Shown: in pieces, positions 1 to 7,585 of the stretch
Layout of the letters: each line of letters starts with the position of its first letter
Numbering within the stretch: position 1 is the first letter of the stretch
Assembly (NCBI GenBank): GCA_021793635.1
Contig: JAJYSI010000062.1
Span: forward strand, 1 to 10,944
DNA length: 10,944 bases
Origin: Bacteroidota bacterium
GTDB lineage: Bacteria; Bacteroidota; Ignavibacteria; Ignavibacteriales; Ignavibacteriaceae
Direction: 5' to 3'
Position numbers and translations under genes: made by a program
The notes under the pieces: model-generated
What the model saw: only the letters and a program-made list of their open reading frames with translations
Database searches by the model: none
What the model was told of the DNA's origin: nothing

Positions 1-1131
1 ATATTCCAATTTTTCTTTTAATCCACTTTCATCAAAAACGAATCTGGCTGCGCTTTCTGGAGTAGGATCCTTTTCTTTGATAGCTCGATCTGCGGCATTA
101 TCAATTTCTGTATGCACATCAAGTTTTATTGTTTCATATTCTTCCTTAGTTAGAAAACCCTCTGCTATTAATTTTTTAGACAATTTCTCAATCGGACAAT
201 TTCTTAAATCTTCTTCCAATTCCTTCGGATCTCTGTATTTCTTTTGATCGTCAGAAGATGAATGTGAAAGAAGGCGAACTACATCTGCTTCAATTAATGC
301 AGGTCCTTTTCCATCCTTAATATATTTTGTTGATTCTTGAACAGCATCAAATGATTCTTGAAAGTTTGTTCCATCAATTCTTAGACGGTGGAGATTATCA
401 AATCCACTCATCATTTCTGCTATCGAATGTTTTTTCCCTCCTGTTTGAAGTTGAACCGGAACAGATATTGCATATTTATTATTTTCGATTACAAACAAAA
501 CTGGAAGTTTCTCCCGGCTTGCCCAATTTACCGCTTCGTGGAACTCACCTTGACTTGTCGTACCTTCTCCGCTGCTAACGTAAGCAATATTTCGCTCACC
601 ACCTTTAACAATCGCCAATGCTGAACCAACAGCGTTGAGAAATTGAGTTCCGGTCGGACTTGATTGTGTTGGAAGGTTAATCCTTCGCAATCCCCAATGA
701 CATGGAAGCTGTCTTCCTCCGGTTGAGGGGTCTGCTGCTTTAGCAAAACATTGAAGAAAAAATTCTTCTGGAGTTAATCCTACAGAAAGAGCAACTGCTA
801 AATCCCTATAATAAGGATACAGCCAATCCTTATTTGCATCTAATGAAAAGCCAACAGCTACTTGAATAGCTTCGTGCCCGGCACCTGCTATATGGAAAAA
901 GGTTTTTCCCTGACGCAGCAAATTCATCGATTTAGTATCAATACCTCTTGCAAGAAGCATCAAACGTAGAGCCTTTAATAATTCTTCTTTTGTTAAATGC
1001 TTTTGTTGTATGGATAAAACTTTTCCGGATATTTCGGGTTTTCCGTTATCGTTATTAGAGACTTCTTTATTACTCAAAGTAGAAACTGGCTTATCAATCG
1101 AACCATTCCCGGATGTATTCTTTTTAGCCAT
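1..1131 (-). CDS. 2-oxoacid dehydrogenase E1 component, alpha part (probably alpha/beta-fused), C-terminus cut by window edge
   Basis: Thiamine-diphosphate-dependent E1 subunit, which decarboxylates a 2-oxoacid (pyruvate or branched-chain) and passes the acyl group to lipoylated E2 in the cytoplasm. The 377 codons seen have no stop, so the 3' end lies beyond base 1. Visible: a low-complexity polar N-terminus (about 1-35), HIAGAGHEA (80-88), DWLYPYYRD (102-110), QSSPTGTQFLNAVG (156-169), the ThDP motif beginning GEG (188-190) and closing with ENN (216-218), and the E1 loop SHSSSDD (289-295). The GEG form and the SSPTGTQ segment resemble E1 proteins in which alpha and beta are one chain of roughly 650-800 residues, so the beta half probably follows off-window; this is inference. 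ATG at 1131 has AAGGAAAGG upstream and begins 12 bp after the lipB stop, so it is the third gene of the lpd-lipB-E1 operon. Substrate cannot be told from sequence. Confidence 0.88.
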   Translation of the reverse strand, partial: MAKKNTSGNGSIDKPVSTLSNKEVSNNDNGKPEISGKVLSIQQKHLTKEELLKALRLMLLARGIDTKSMNLLRQGKTFFHIAGAGHEAIQVAVGFSLDANKDWLYPYYRDLAVALSVGLTPEEFFLQCFAKAADPSTGGRQLPCHWGLRRINLPTQSSPTGTQFLNAVGSALAIVKGGERNIAYVSSGEGTTSQGEFHEAVNWASREKLPVLFVIENNKYAISVPVQLQTGGKKHSIAEMMSGFDNLHRLRIDGTNFQESFDAVQESTKYIKDGKGPALIEADVVRLLSHSSSDDQKKYRDPKELEEDLRNCPIEKLSKKLIAEGFLTKEEYETIKLDVHTEIDNAADRAIKEKDPTPESAARFVFDESGLKEKLEY

Positions 1132-1143
1132 ATCGACCTTTCC

Positions 1144-1857
1144 TTAGTTTGCTGTTTGTATTATTGTTGATGCTACAGCTTCTTTTGGAAGCTCAGTCGC
1201 TTCTGTGTAACCAAATATTTCCCTGAAGTTTTCTGCTAAAAGATTTTTAACTTCCAATATATCAAGCTTTTTTCCTAATTCTTTTTCTAATGAGGTAACT
1301 TGCTTGTCATAAATTCCGCAAGGAACAATGCCATTAAAAAGAGATAAATTTGTATTCACATTAAAAGCAAAACCATGCATAGTTATCCAATGACTGACCT
1401 TAATACCGATTGCGGCAATTTTTCTGTTCTCAATCCAAACACCGGTATATTTTGAGTCTCTTATTCCTTCCAAACCGTAATGTGCGCATGTTTTTATTAT
1501 TACTTCCTCAAGTGCTCTTAAATACTTATGAGTGTCTCGATACCAAAGGTTCAAATCAATTATAGGATATCCGACAATTTGCCCCGGACCGTGGTAGGTT
1601 ATGTCGCCTCCTCTATCTATCTCATAAACAGAAATATTGTTATGATCTAAATAATCTTTTGAACCTATTAAATGAGCTTTATCGGCGGTTTTACCAAGTG
1701 TATAAGTATTTGGGTGTTCTAAAAGAAAAAATACATCTTCAATTTTATTTTCGTGTCTTATTTGTAATATTTCCTTTTGTAGATCCCAAGCTTCTTTGTA
1801 ATCAATAAAACCGAGGTCGCAAATATAAATATTTTTCTTTTGTTTAAGTCCTGACAT
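1144..1857 (-). CDS. lipB: Lipoyl(octanoyl) transferase LipB
   Basis: Moves an octanoyl group from acyl carrier protein to the lipoyl-domain lysine of E2 or GcvH proteins, the first step of lipoate synthesis in place. From the chosen ATG it is 237 aa, usual for the family. Visible motifs: EHPNTYTLG (47-55), RGGDITYHGPGQIVGYP (82-98), GVWIENRKIAAIGIKV (139-154) and IVPCGI (177-182). K146 and C180 correspond to the known Lys/Cys catalytic pair. The open frame extends 50 codons further upstream (to 2007), but that part lies inside lpd in another frame and is unlike LipB; MSGLKQKKNIYICDLG is the natural N-terminus. It starts 13 bp after the lpd stop with only a weak AGAG upstream, which suggests translation coupled to lpd. 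Next to lpd and E1 it can lipoylate the complex they belong to. LipA is not in the window. Confidence 0.95.
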   Translation of the reverse strand: MSGLKQKKNIYICDLGFIDYKEAWDLQKEILQIRHENKIEDVFFLLEHPNTYTLGKTADKAHLIGSKDYLDHNNISVYEIDRGGDITYHGPGQIVGYPIIDLNLWYRDTHKYLRALEEVIIKTCAHYGLEGIRDSKYTGVWIENRKIAAIGIKVSHWITMHGFAFNVNTNLSLFNGIVPCGIYDKQVTSLEKELGKKLDILEVKNLLAENFREIFGYTEATELPKEAVASTIIQTAN

Positions 1858-1870
1858 TAAAACTCTAAAA

Positions 1871-3274
1871 TTAAATGTGAATCGCCTCACCGTAAGCTGC
1901 AGCTGCGGCTTCCATGATTGACTCTGACAAGGTTGGATGAGCATGAACTGTTCTAAAGATTGTTTCGGCGGTAGCTTCGAGAGATTTTGCAATTCCGATT
2001 TCAGCAATTAGTTCTGTAGCCTCCGGTCCAATAATATGTGCTCCAAGAATTTCACCGTACTTAGCATCAAATATTAGTTTAACAAATCCTTCTCTTTCAC
2101 CGACGGCAAAAGCCTTGCCGCTTGCCATGAATGGAAACTTGCCTATCTTTATTTCATAACCTGCTTCGCGGGCTTTTGCTTCAGTCAAACCTATACTGGC
2201 AACTTGTGGCTGACAGTAAGTGCAGCCGGGAATATTATTATAATCAATATCCGGAATTTTCAATCCTTTAATTTTTTCAATGCAATGAATTCCCTCATGC
2301 GACGCAACATGCGCTAGCCATGGTGGTCCAATTACATCACCGATAGCATAAATCCCTTTTACGTTTGTTTCATAAGTAGATTTATTTACTTTTATATGGT
2401 TCTTATGGATTTCCACTCCAAGTTCCTCAAGCCCGAAACCTTCAATGTTTCCTGTTACTCCGATTGCGCTTAAGACTTTATTCGCCGATAATTCTTTCAC
2501 TTCGCCATTTATCTGTATAGTTACGAAAACTCTATCTCCTCTAACTTCAGCCTTTTCTACGGCTGCTTTCGTTAATATTTCTATCCCTCTTTTCTTCAAT
2601 ATTTTGGCTAAAGCGTCAGAAATTTCTTTGTCTTCAATTGGAAGAATAGAATCCATCATCTCCAAAACTGTGACCTTAGTTCCTAAAACTGAATAAAAAT
2701 ATGCAAACTCAATTCCGATTGCGCCTGCCCCGATTATGATTAATTCTCTTGGTTGTTCCGGCAAAATCATTGCTTCTGTACTGGTTATAATATCTTTTCT
2801 GTCAACCGGGATTGTAGGTAGAATCCGTGGTCTTGCTCCGGTAGCAACAATAATTTTATCGGCAGAAAGAGTTTGAATTTTCTTCCCAACTTCGTCAAAA
2901 ATAGCAATCTCATTAGCAGATATTAGTTTGCCATATCCTCGCACTCTATCAATTTTGTTTTTTTTAATAAGCATTTCAACATTTTTCGTTATGCGGTCGG
3001 AAATATCTCTACTTCTTGCAATAATTCTGTTAAAATCGAACTCCAAGCCAGTTACTTTTATCCCAAAATCAGTTGCGTGATTTTTTATATTATCATATAT
3101 CTCTGCGTTACGTAAAAGGGATTTAGTCGGAATACATCCCCAATTCAAACAAATTCCCCCTAATTTTTCCTTGTCAATTACAACAGTTTTAAAGCCTAGT
3201 TGGGCAGCCCTGATTGCGGCAACATAACCTCCAGGCCCACCACCTAATATGGCAATCTCGTATTGATTACTCAT
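1871..3274 (-). CDS. lpd: Dihydrolipoyl dehydrogenase (E3)
   Basis: FAD flavoprotein that reoxidises dihydrolipoamide on E2 (or GcvH) with NAD+. It has 467 aa, full family length. Visible: FAD dinucleotide motif GGGPGG (11-16), redox disulfide in GGICLNWGCIPTKS (C42 and C47), VATGARPR (142-149), NAD-binding GAGAIG (181-186), second FAD motif YAIGD (308-312), and the C-terminal dimer-interface HAHPTLSE with H446 and E451 as the catalytic His-Glu pair. ATG at 3274 is preceded by AGGA about 10 bases upstream. It is first in an operon with lipB and an E1 gene, so its main job is probably that 2-oxoacid dehydrogenase complex, though E3 is often shared between complexes. A promoter candidate lies at 3309-3340; a divergent Cys-rich MerR gene is 278 bp away and could control it (inference). 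Confidence 0.97.
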   Translation of the reverse strand: MSNQYEIAILGGGPGGYVAAIRAAQLGFKTVVIDKEKLGGICLNWGCIPTKSLLRNAEIYDNIKNHATDFGIKVTGLEFDFNRIIARSRDISDRITKNVEMLIKKNKIDRVRGYGKLISANEIAIFDEVGKKIQTLSADKIIVATGARPRILPTIPVDRKDIITSTEAMILPEQPRELIIIGAGAIGIEFAYFYSVLGTKVTVLEMMDSILPIEDKEISDALAKILKKRGIEILTKAAVEKAEVRGDRVFVTIQINGEVKELSANKVLSAIGVTGNIEGFGLEELGVEIHKNHIKVNKSTYETNVKGIYAIGDVIGPPWLAHVASHEGIHCIEKIKGLKIPDIDYNNIPGCTYCQPQVASIGLTEAKAREAGYEIKIGKFPFMASGKAFAVGEREGFVKLIFDAKYGEILGAHIIGPEATELIAEIGIAKSLEATAETIFRTVHAHPTLSESIMEAAAAAYGEAIHI

Positions 3275-3308
3275 TTAAAGGATTTCCTATTTTTAATTAA
3301 ATTGTTTT

Positions 3309-3340
3309 GAAATATAAATAACTATAGTTAAAAATAGAAA
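3309..3340 (-). promoter_or_regulatory. Candidate promoter of the lpd-lipB-E1 operon
   Basis: Read on the minus strand: TTTC (3340-3337), 20 bases, TATATTTC (3316-3309), 34 bases before the lpd ATG. The layout matches the better typA and etfB candidates (TTG-N20-TATATTTN) and is near the Bacteroidota TTTG/TAnnTTTG pattern, but both boxes end in C instead of G. A 12-bp palindrome TAACTATAGTTA (3319-3330) lies in the spacer and could be an operator or chance in AT-rich DNA. Confidence 0.4.
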
Positions 3341-3511
3341 TTCATTCTCCCTCGGTGGTACTTGCATAACATGTTTTGTGACCTACAAGTCAAATTGATA
3401 TTTTCATCATCATTTGTTCCATAAAAAAGAAAATATCTCCCCAGATTTCCCAAAGGTGGTAAAATTATATTCTATTATTAACTTGATAGCTATTAACTTT
3501 TGGCAAGAGAA

Positions 3512-3531
3512 TTGATATTTATAAATATCAA
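3512..3531. promoter_or_regulatory. Perfect 20-bp palindrome, candidate operator of the MerR-type gene
   Basis: TTGATATTT-AT-AAATATCAA (with an extra central base pair shared: full match of ten base pairs, 3512-3531) reads identically on both strands and ends 21 bp before the merR ATG. MerR proteins bind dyads inside their promoters, so autoregulation is the simplest reading. A possible promoter around it is TTTTG (3498-3502) with TAAATATC (3522-3529), which would put the dyad mostly in the spacer as MerR control needs, but the -7 match is weak. Related partial elements are at 3395-3412 (TTGATATTT then TCATCATCA) and 3483-3496 (TTGATAGCTATTAA). Confidence 0.5.
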
Positions 3532-3552
3532 ATTAGAAAAGATAAATTACAA

Positions 3553-3999
3553 ATGTTTACTGAAGAAAATTTTCATCTCCCTCTTTTGCCCATTAGAAGC
3601 GCGGCGAAATTGTTAAATATTTCTGTCCACACTCTAAGAATGTATGAAAAAGAAGGTTTAATTATCCCATTTAAAAAAGAATCAAGCCATCGCTTATATT
3701 CAAATTCGGACATTGAGCGACTGAAATGCATTAGAAGTGCTATCAACGAAAGCAAAATAAGTATTGCTGGAATCAAAACCATTTATTCAATGATCCCGTG
3801 CTATGAAATTGTAAATTGCACCCAAACTGAACGAGAAAATTGCTCTGCTTTCAAAAATCACTCAAAACCCTGCTGGAATTTTAACCATAAGAATAATCCA
3901 TGTCAAACCAGGGATTGTAGAAGTTGTTCAGTTTATAATAATTATTCAGAATGTGGAAGGATTAAAGAATTAATCCAGAATATAATTAGCCAGAATTAA
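3553..3999 (+). CDS. MerR-family transcriptional regulator with a cysteine-rich C-terminal domain
   Basis: 148-aa DNA-binding protein. Residues about 11-80 form a MerR winged helix-turn-helix (RSAAKLLNISVHTLRMYEKEGL, given here in parts: RSAAKLLNIS 15-24, TLRMYEKEGL 27-36, and SSHRLYSNSDIERL 44-57). The usual long coiled-coil dimer helix is missing. Instead, residues 83-134 carry eight cysteines: CYEIVNC (83-89), NCSAF (96-100), PCWNF (106-110), then C117, C122, C125 and C134. The C-Y/W-E...C / C-x-A-F / C-W / C...C..C..Y order resembles short 'two-CW' Cys-rich modules, which suggests metal, Fe-S or redox sensing; the ligand is not known from sequence. Ribosome site is weak (GAAAAGAT), but no other Met occurs before residue 30. 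It is divergent from lpd and convergent with pepD. Targets are probably itself and possibly the lpd operon (inference). Confidence 0.85.
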   Translation: MFTEENFHLPLLPIRSAAKLLNISVHTLRMYEKEGLIIPFKKESSHRLYSNSDIERLKCIRSAINESKISIAGIKTIYSMIPCYEIVNCTQTERENCSAFKNHSKPCWNFNHKNNPCQTRDCRSCSVYNNYSECGRIKELIQNIISQN

Positions 4000-4023
4000 A
4001 TAAACTCTCTTATGAGATTTTAT
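4000..4023. terminator. Weak bidirectional terminator between merR and pepD
   Basis: Inverted repeat beginning right after the merR stop: TCTC (4006-4009), loop TTAT, GAGA (4014-4017), then one C/T mismatch and five A-T/T-A pairs outward. A-rich on the left and T-rich on the right, so it can act in both directions between two convergent genes. The GC core is only four pairs, so termination strength is doubtful. Confidence 0.35.
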
Positions 4024-4033
4024 GTAGCATAAT

Positions 4034-5494
4034 TTAACCGGCAATCTCTCCCAAAATTTCTTTTAACAAATCATAAAACTTTCCAACGGTTTCAATATTC
4101 ACCCTCTCATCTGGGGAGTGAGCTCCTTGAATTGTAGGACCAAAAGAAACCATATCAAGTCCAGGAAATTTATCACCCAGTATGCCGCATTCCAATCCTG
4201 CATGAATTGCTTTTATTTCAGGTTTCTTATTAAACAATTTTACAAAAACATCCTTAGAAACCTTTAGAATTTTCGAATCTAAATTCGGCTTCCATCCGGA
4301 ATAGCCATCGCCTGTTTTCACAATTGCGCCTGATAACTTAAATGTCGATTCTACACTTTGAGCGATATATTTCTTTGCACTGTCGATCGAACTTCTCTGA
4401 CTTGTTCCTACAACTATTTCATTTCCCTCAAATGTAATTGTTGCAACATTAGTCGAAGTCTCGACTAATTCCGGAATGTCTTGGCTCATTGCCACAACAC
4501 CATGAGGAAGTGATAAAAGCACGTTAATAATTTTATCCTTAAAATTATTTGTGAATACTTTTTTGGTATCCGTTTCGCATTTATTAAATTCAATTTTTAA
4601 TCTATTGTCTGCTCTATTAAACTCATTCAAAAAGTTTGATTGAATCTCTCTTAAAATCCCCGCTATTGCTTTTTCTTCTGATGGATTAATGAAAATTATT
4701 GCCTCAGCTTCCCTTGGAATAGCGTTTCTTTTACTTCCACCTTCTATTTTCGCAAGATAAAAATCAATGTTTTCCAATGCTTTTAGAGATCTTGCTAATA
4801 ATTTAATTGCGTTAGCGCGGCCTGTATTTATATCCAAACCGGAATGTCCACCTTTAAGTCCTGTAACTAATAGCTCATAAGCACTCTTATTATCAGGAGC
4901 TTCTTGAAAATCGGGTTTAAATAAACCTGCAGTATCAATTCCTCCGGAGCATCCTACATAAAAAGCACCGTCTTCTTCAGAATCTAAATTCAATAATATT
5001 TTACCAGTTATAAAACCCGGCTGTAAATTGTTAGCTCCGGTTAAACCAGTCTCTTCATCAATTGTTAAGAGTATTTCCAATGGACCATGAGTAAAATCCT
5101 TATCTGTACCGGCAGCAAGCGCTGCAGCTACGCCTATTCCGTTATCGCTTCCTAAAGTAGTTCCATCGGCTGTTACCCAGCCATCTTCCTTTAATAATTT
5201 GATGGGGTCTTTTTCAAAGTCATGTTTTGTCCCTTTATTTTTTTCACAGACCATATCAATATGACCTTGCAAAACAACAACCGGAGATTTCTCAAAACCT
5301 TTTGTTGGAGGAATTGAGATAACTATATTTCCAACCTTATCAACTTTATAATGAAGACTATTTTTATTCGCAAAGTCTTTAATATGTTCAATAATTTTAC
5401 CTTCCTTTTTTGAAGGACGAGGTACCTGCGCTATTTCATAAAAATATTTCCATAATAACTCGGGCTTCAAACCTTGAATAAAATCTTCAGACAT
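4034..5494 (-). CDS. pepD: Cytosolic beta-alanyl-/aminoacyl-histidine dipeptidase PepD (M20 family)
   Basis: Zinc metallopeptidase that cleaves dipeptides of broad specificity, including Xaa-His, in the cytoplasm for amino-acid recycling. It has 486 aa, the E. coli PepD length. Metal and catalytic residues are all visible, each offset by two from E. coli: H78 and D80 in QGHIDMVCEKN, D117 in LGSDNGIG, E147/E148 in IDEETGLTGA, D171 in LNLDSEEDG and H459 in GAHSPDE. The dimerisation (lid) domain lies between about residues 187 and 400, with GGHSGLDI at its start. No signal peptide. ATG at 5494 has a strong TAAGGAGA (5506-5499) five bases upstream. It follows typA by 41 bp with no terminator visible, so the two are probably co-transcribed; no functional link between them is evident. 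Confidence 0.96.
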   Translation of the reverse strand: MSEDFIQGLKPELLWKYFYEIAQVPRPSKKEGKIIEHIKDFANKNSLHYKVDKVGNIVISIPPTKGFEKSPVVVLQGHIDMVCEKNKGTKHDFEKDPIKLLKEDGWVTADGTTLGSDNGIGVAAALAAGTDKDFTHGPLEILLTIDEETGLTGANNLQPGFITGKILLNLDSEEDGAFYVGCSGGIDTAGLFKPDFQEAPDNKSAYELLVTGLKGGHSGLDINTGRANAIKLLARSLKALENIDFYLAKIEGGSKRNAIPREAEAIIFINPSEEKAIAGILREIQSNFLNEFNRADNRLKIEFNKCETDTKKVFTNNFKDKIINVLLSLPHGVVAMSQDIPELVETSTNVATITFEGNEIVVGTSQRSSIDSAKKYIAQSVESTFKLSGAIVKTGDGYSGWKPNLDSKILKVSKDVFVKLFNKKPEIKAIHAGLECGILGDKFPGLDMVSFGPTIQGAHSPDERVNIETVGKFYDLLKEILGEIAG

Positions 5495-5535
5495 TTTATC
5501 TCCTTACTAATTTATTTTAGACAAGTAACTTTTGG

Positions 5536-7380
5536 TTACGAAATAACTTCTGCTGCATTTTGTTTAGCAGCAAGTCTTGCATTTTTTCTATCCATATCAG
5601 TTAGAAATCTTTTACGAACTCTAATGCTTTGCGGAGTAACCTCGACATATTCATCATCGGTAATCCACTCAATTGCCTGTTCCAAAGTCAATATTGTTGG
5701 TGGCTCCAGTCTTATCGCTTCGTCAGCTCCTGAAGAACGCATATTTGTAAGCTGTTTAGTTTTAGTTACGTTTACATGCATATCGTTGTTCCTGGAGTTT
5801 TCTCCGACAACCATTCCTTCATAAACACGGGTACCGTGATCTACAAAGAAAACAGATCTTTCTTGCAGCTTAAACATTGCGTAAGAAGAAGCAGTGCCAC
5901 CTTCCATTGCAACTAAAGCGCCTCTTTGGCGGTGGATCATTTCACCTTTGAAAGGTTCATATCCGTTAAAATTATGATGTAGAATCCCCGTACCCTTTGT
6001 GTCTGTCATAAACTCTGCACGGTAGCCTATTAAGCCGCGTGAAGGGATAATAAATTCTAAACGGGTGTTATTGTTAAAAGTAAGCATGTTTTTCATTTCA
6101 GCTTTTCTTTTACCAAGCTTTTCGATAACTACACCAACAAATTCATCCGGCACATCAATAATTACATGCTCCATCGGTTCGGATAAAACATCGTGAACCT
6201 TTTTATAAATAACTTCCGGCCTGCTTAATTGCATCTCATAACCTTCACGTCTCATATTCTCAATTAAGATTGCTAAATGAAGTTCCCCCCTACCGCTAAC
6301 CTTAAATGTATCTGGTGAATCAGTCATTTCAACTTTTAGACTTACATTGGATTTTAATTCTCTTGAAAGTCTTTCGCTTATATTTCTTGTAGTAACATAC
6401 TTTCCTTCTTGTCCGGCAAAAGGAGAATTATTGACCATAAAGTTCATGGTAATTGTAGGTTCATCAATTGCAACGAACGGAAGCTGTTCAGGCTTAAGAG
6501 GGCTCGTAATAGTATCACCGATGTCAACATCCTCTAATCCAGCTATAGCTCCAATATCTCCGGCTGAAATTTCTTCAGCGTCAATGCGTTTAATATTTTC
6601 AAAAAGATATAATTTCGAAACTTTAGCATTAGTCTTATCGCCATCTTTAGTAATAAGAATAATATTGTCCCCCACTTTAGCAGAGCCGTTATGAATTCTT
6701 CCGATTCCAATTCTTCCTAAATAATCGTTATAATCAATTGCAGAAATAAGCATTTGGAAAGGGTTTTCGAGATCACATTGCGGAGCTGGTACTTTATTAA
6801 TAATTGAGTCAAACAGCGGCGCAAGACTAACATTTTCATCTTCAAGGTTAACTTTTGCAATACCCTCTTTAGCAATTGCATACACAAATGGGAAATCAAG
6901 TTGATCTTCAGTTGCGCCTAAGGAAATAAAAAGATCAAAAACTTCATTAAGAACCTCATTGGGACGGGCGTCTTTACGGTCAATTTTATTTATGACTACG
7001 ATTGGCTTTAGTTTTAAGTCGAGGGATTTCTTTAAAACAAACTTTGTCTGTGGCAACGGACCCTCTGCAGCATCCACAAGCAGAAGAACGCCGTCAACCA
7101 TTCTTAAAGTCCGTTCAACTTCTCCGCCAAAATCAGCGTGACCGGGAGTATCAATTATATTAATTTTAACCCCCTTATACTTTACGCTTAAATTTTTTGC
7201 AAGTATAGTTATTCCTCTTTCTTTTTCGAGAGCATTGGAATCCATTACCCGTTTGTCGATGTGCTGGTTATCTCTCCAGGCGCCGGTTTGTTTAAGCATG
7301 TGATCAACCAAAGTAGTCTTGCCGTGATCAACATGCGCTATTATTGCGATGTTTCTAATATCGTTTCTAAAATTATTCAC
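5536..7380 (-). CDS. typA: Ribosome-associated translational GTPase TypA/BipA
   Basis: Elongation-factor-like GTPase that binds the 70S/50S ribosome and helps large-subunit assembly, especially under cold or stress. With the GTG start at 7380 it has 614 aa, close to E. coli (607). Visible from that start: P-loop AHVDHGKT (15-22), switch I RGITI (55-59), DTPGHADF (77-84), NKIDRKD (131-137), then domain II, EF-G-like domains III and V (SGRGELHLAILIENMRREG, SRGLIGYRAEF) and the BipA-specific C-terminus ending in a Lys/Arg-rich stretch. The frame can be opened 11 codons earlier at a TTG (7413), but that codon falls in the promoter -7 box (7411-7418) and lacks a ribosome site, whereas GTG has TAAGGA (7391-7386) five bases upstream. 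First gene of a probable typA-pepD operon. Confidence 0.96.
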   Translation of the reverse strand: MNNFRNDIRNIAIIAHVDHGKTTLVDHMLKQTGAWRDNQHIDKRVMDSNALEKERGITILAKNLSVKYKGVKINIIDTPGHADFGGEVERTLRMVDGVLLLVDAAEGPLPQTKFVLKKSLDLKLKPIVVINKIDRKDARPNEVLNEVFDLFISLGATEDQLDFPFVYAIAKEGIAKVNLEDENVSLAPLFDSIINKVPAPQCDLENPFQMLISAIDYNDYLGRIGIGRIHNGSAKVGDNIILITKDGDKTNAKVSKLYLFENIKRIDAEEISAGDIGAIAGLEDVDIGDTITSPLKPEQLPFVAIDEPTITMNFMVNNSPFAGQEGKYVTTRNISERLSRELKSNVSLKVEMTDSPDTFKVSGRGELHLAILIENMRREGYEMQLSRPEVIYKKVHDVLSEPMEHVIIDVPDEFVGVVIEKLGKRKAEMKNMLTFNNNTRLEFIIPSRGLIGYRAEFMTDTKGTGILHHNFNGYEPFKGEMIHRQRGALVAMEGGTASSYAMFKLQERSVFFVDHGTRVYEGMVVGENSRNNDMHVNVTKTKQLTNMRSSGADEAIRLEPPTILTLEQAIEWITDDEYVEVTPQSIRVRKRFLTDMDRKNARLAAKQNAAEVIS

Positions 7381-7385
7381 ATTTT

Positions 7386-7391
7386 TCCTTA
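7386..7391 (-). promoter_or_regulatory. Ribosome binding site that decides the typA start
   Basis: TAAGGA on the minus strand, five bases before GTG 7380-7378. It selects this GTG over the upstream in-frame TTG at 7413. Confidence 0.7.
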
Positions 7392-7410
7392 GTTTTAAAA
7401 ATTTGAAGTA

Positions 7411-7441
7411 CAAATATAAATAATGCGAGAGGGATAAACAA
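7411..7441 (-). promoter_or_regulatory. Promoter of typA (-pepD)
   Basis: Minus strand: ATTG (its TTG at 7441-7439), 20 bases, TATATTTG (7418-7411). TATATTTG is an exact fit to the Bacteroidota -7 box TAnnTTTG. The -7 box ends 31 bases before the GTG start, the same distance as in the etfB candidate, leaving a leader of roughly 20-25 bases with the ribosome site. Confidence 0.6.
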
Positions 7442-7585
7442 TGAATTAAGCTATACTGCGGACCTTACCAAATCAAAGTATTTCTGATTATTTGTAAAAT
7501 TTAATTGTGGGAGAATAAAATAATGTTTAAGCAGAAACTCTATTTAGTTTTTCCCATATTTAGAGGGTCTAACAAAAGTAACTTA
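7414..7585. other. Intergenic region between clpS and typA
   Basis: It carries the typA promoter at its left side. No RNA gene, small ORF with a ribosome site, or convincing clpS terminator is seen; AAACT-N6-AGTTT at 7535-7550 is a 5-bp stem without a T-run in the clpS direction. Confidence 0.5.

Noticed and set aside
327..746. Short frames opposite or shifted within the E1 gene
   Set aside because: They are shadows of the E1 gene, which translates without interruption from 1131 to 1 and carries family motifs.
1858..2007. 50-codon N-terminal extension of the lipB frame
   Set aside because: It overlaps the lpd coding end in another frame, is unlike LipB N-termini, and the ATG at 1857 yields the standard protein.
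2445..2696. Plus-strand frame inside lpd
   Set aside because: Antisense to a well-conserved lpd region; no ribosome site or recognisable domain.
3573..3782. Minus-strand frame over the merR gene
   Set aside because: Hydrophobic look comes from the antisense of the helix-turn-helix region; the plus-strand MerR motif is clear.
5474..7141. Several plus-strand and one minus-strand short frames in typA
   Set aside because: Shadows of typA in other frames; none has a ribosome site or family resemblance.
7535..7550. AAACT-N6-AGTTT as a clpS terminator
   Set aside because: Five A/T-rich pairs only and no T-run following in the clpS direction.
7414..7585. tRNA or other structured RNA between clpS and typA
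   Set aside because: No cloverleaf, no T-loop GGTTCRA-like segment on either strand.
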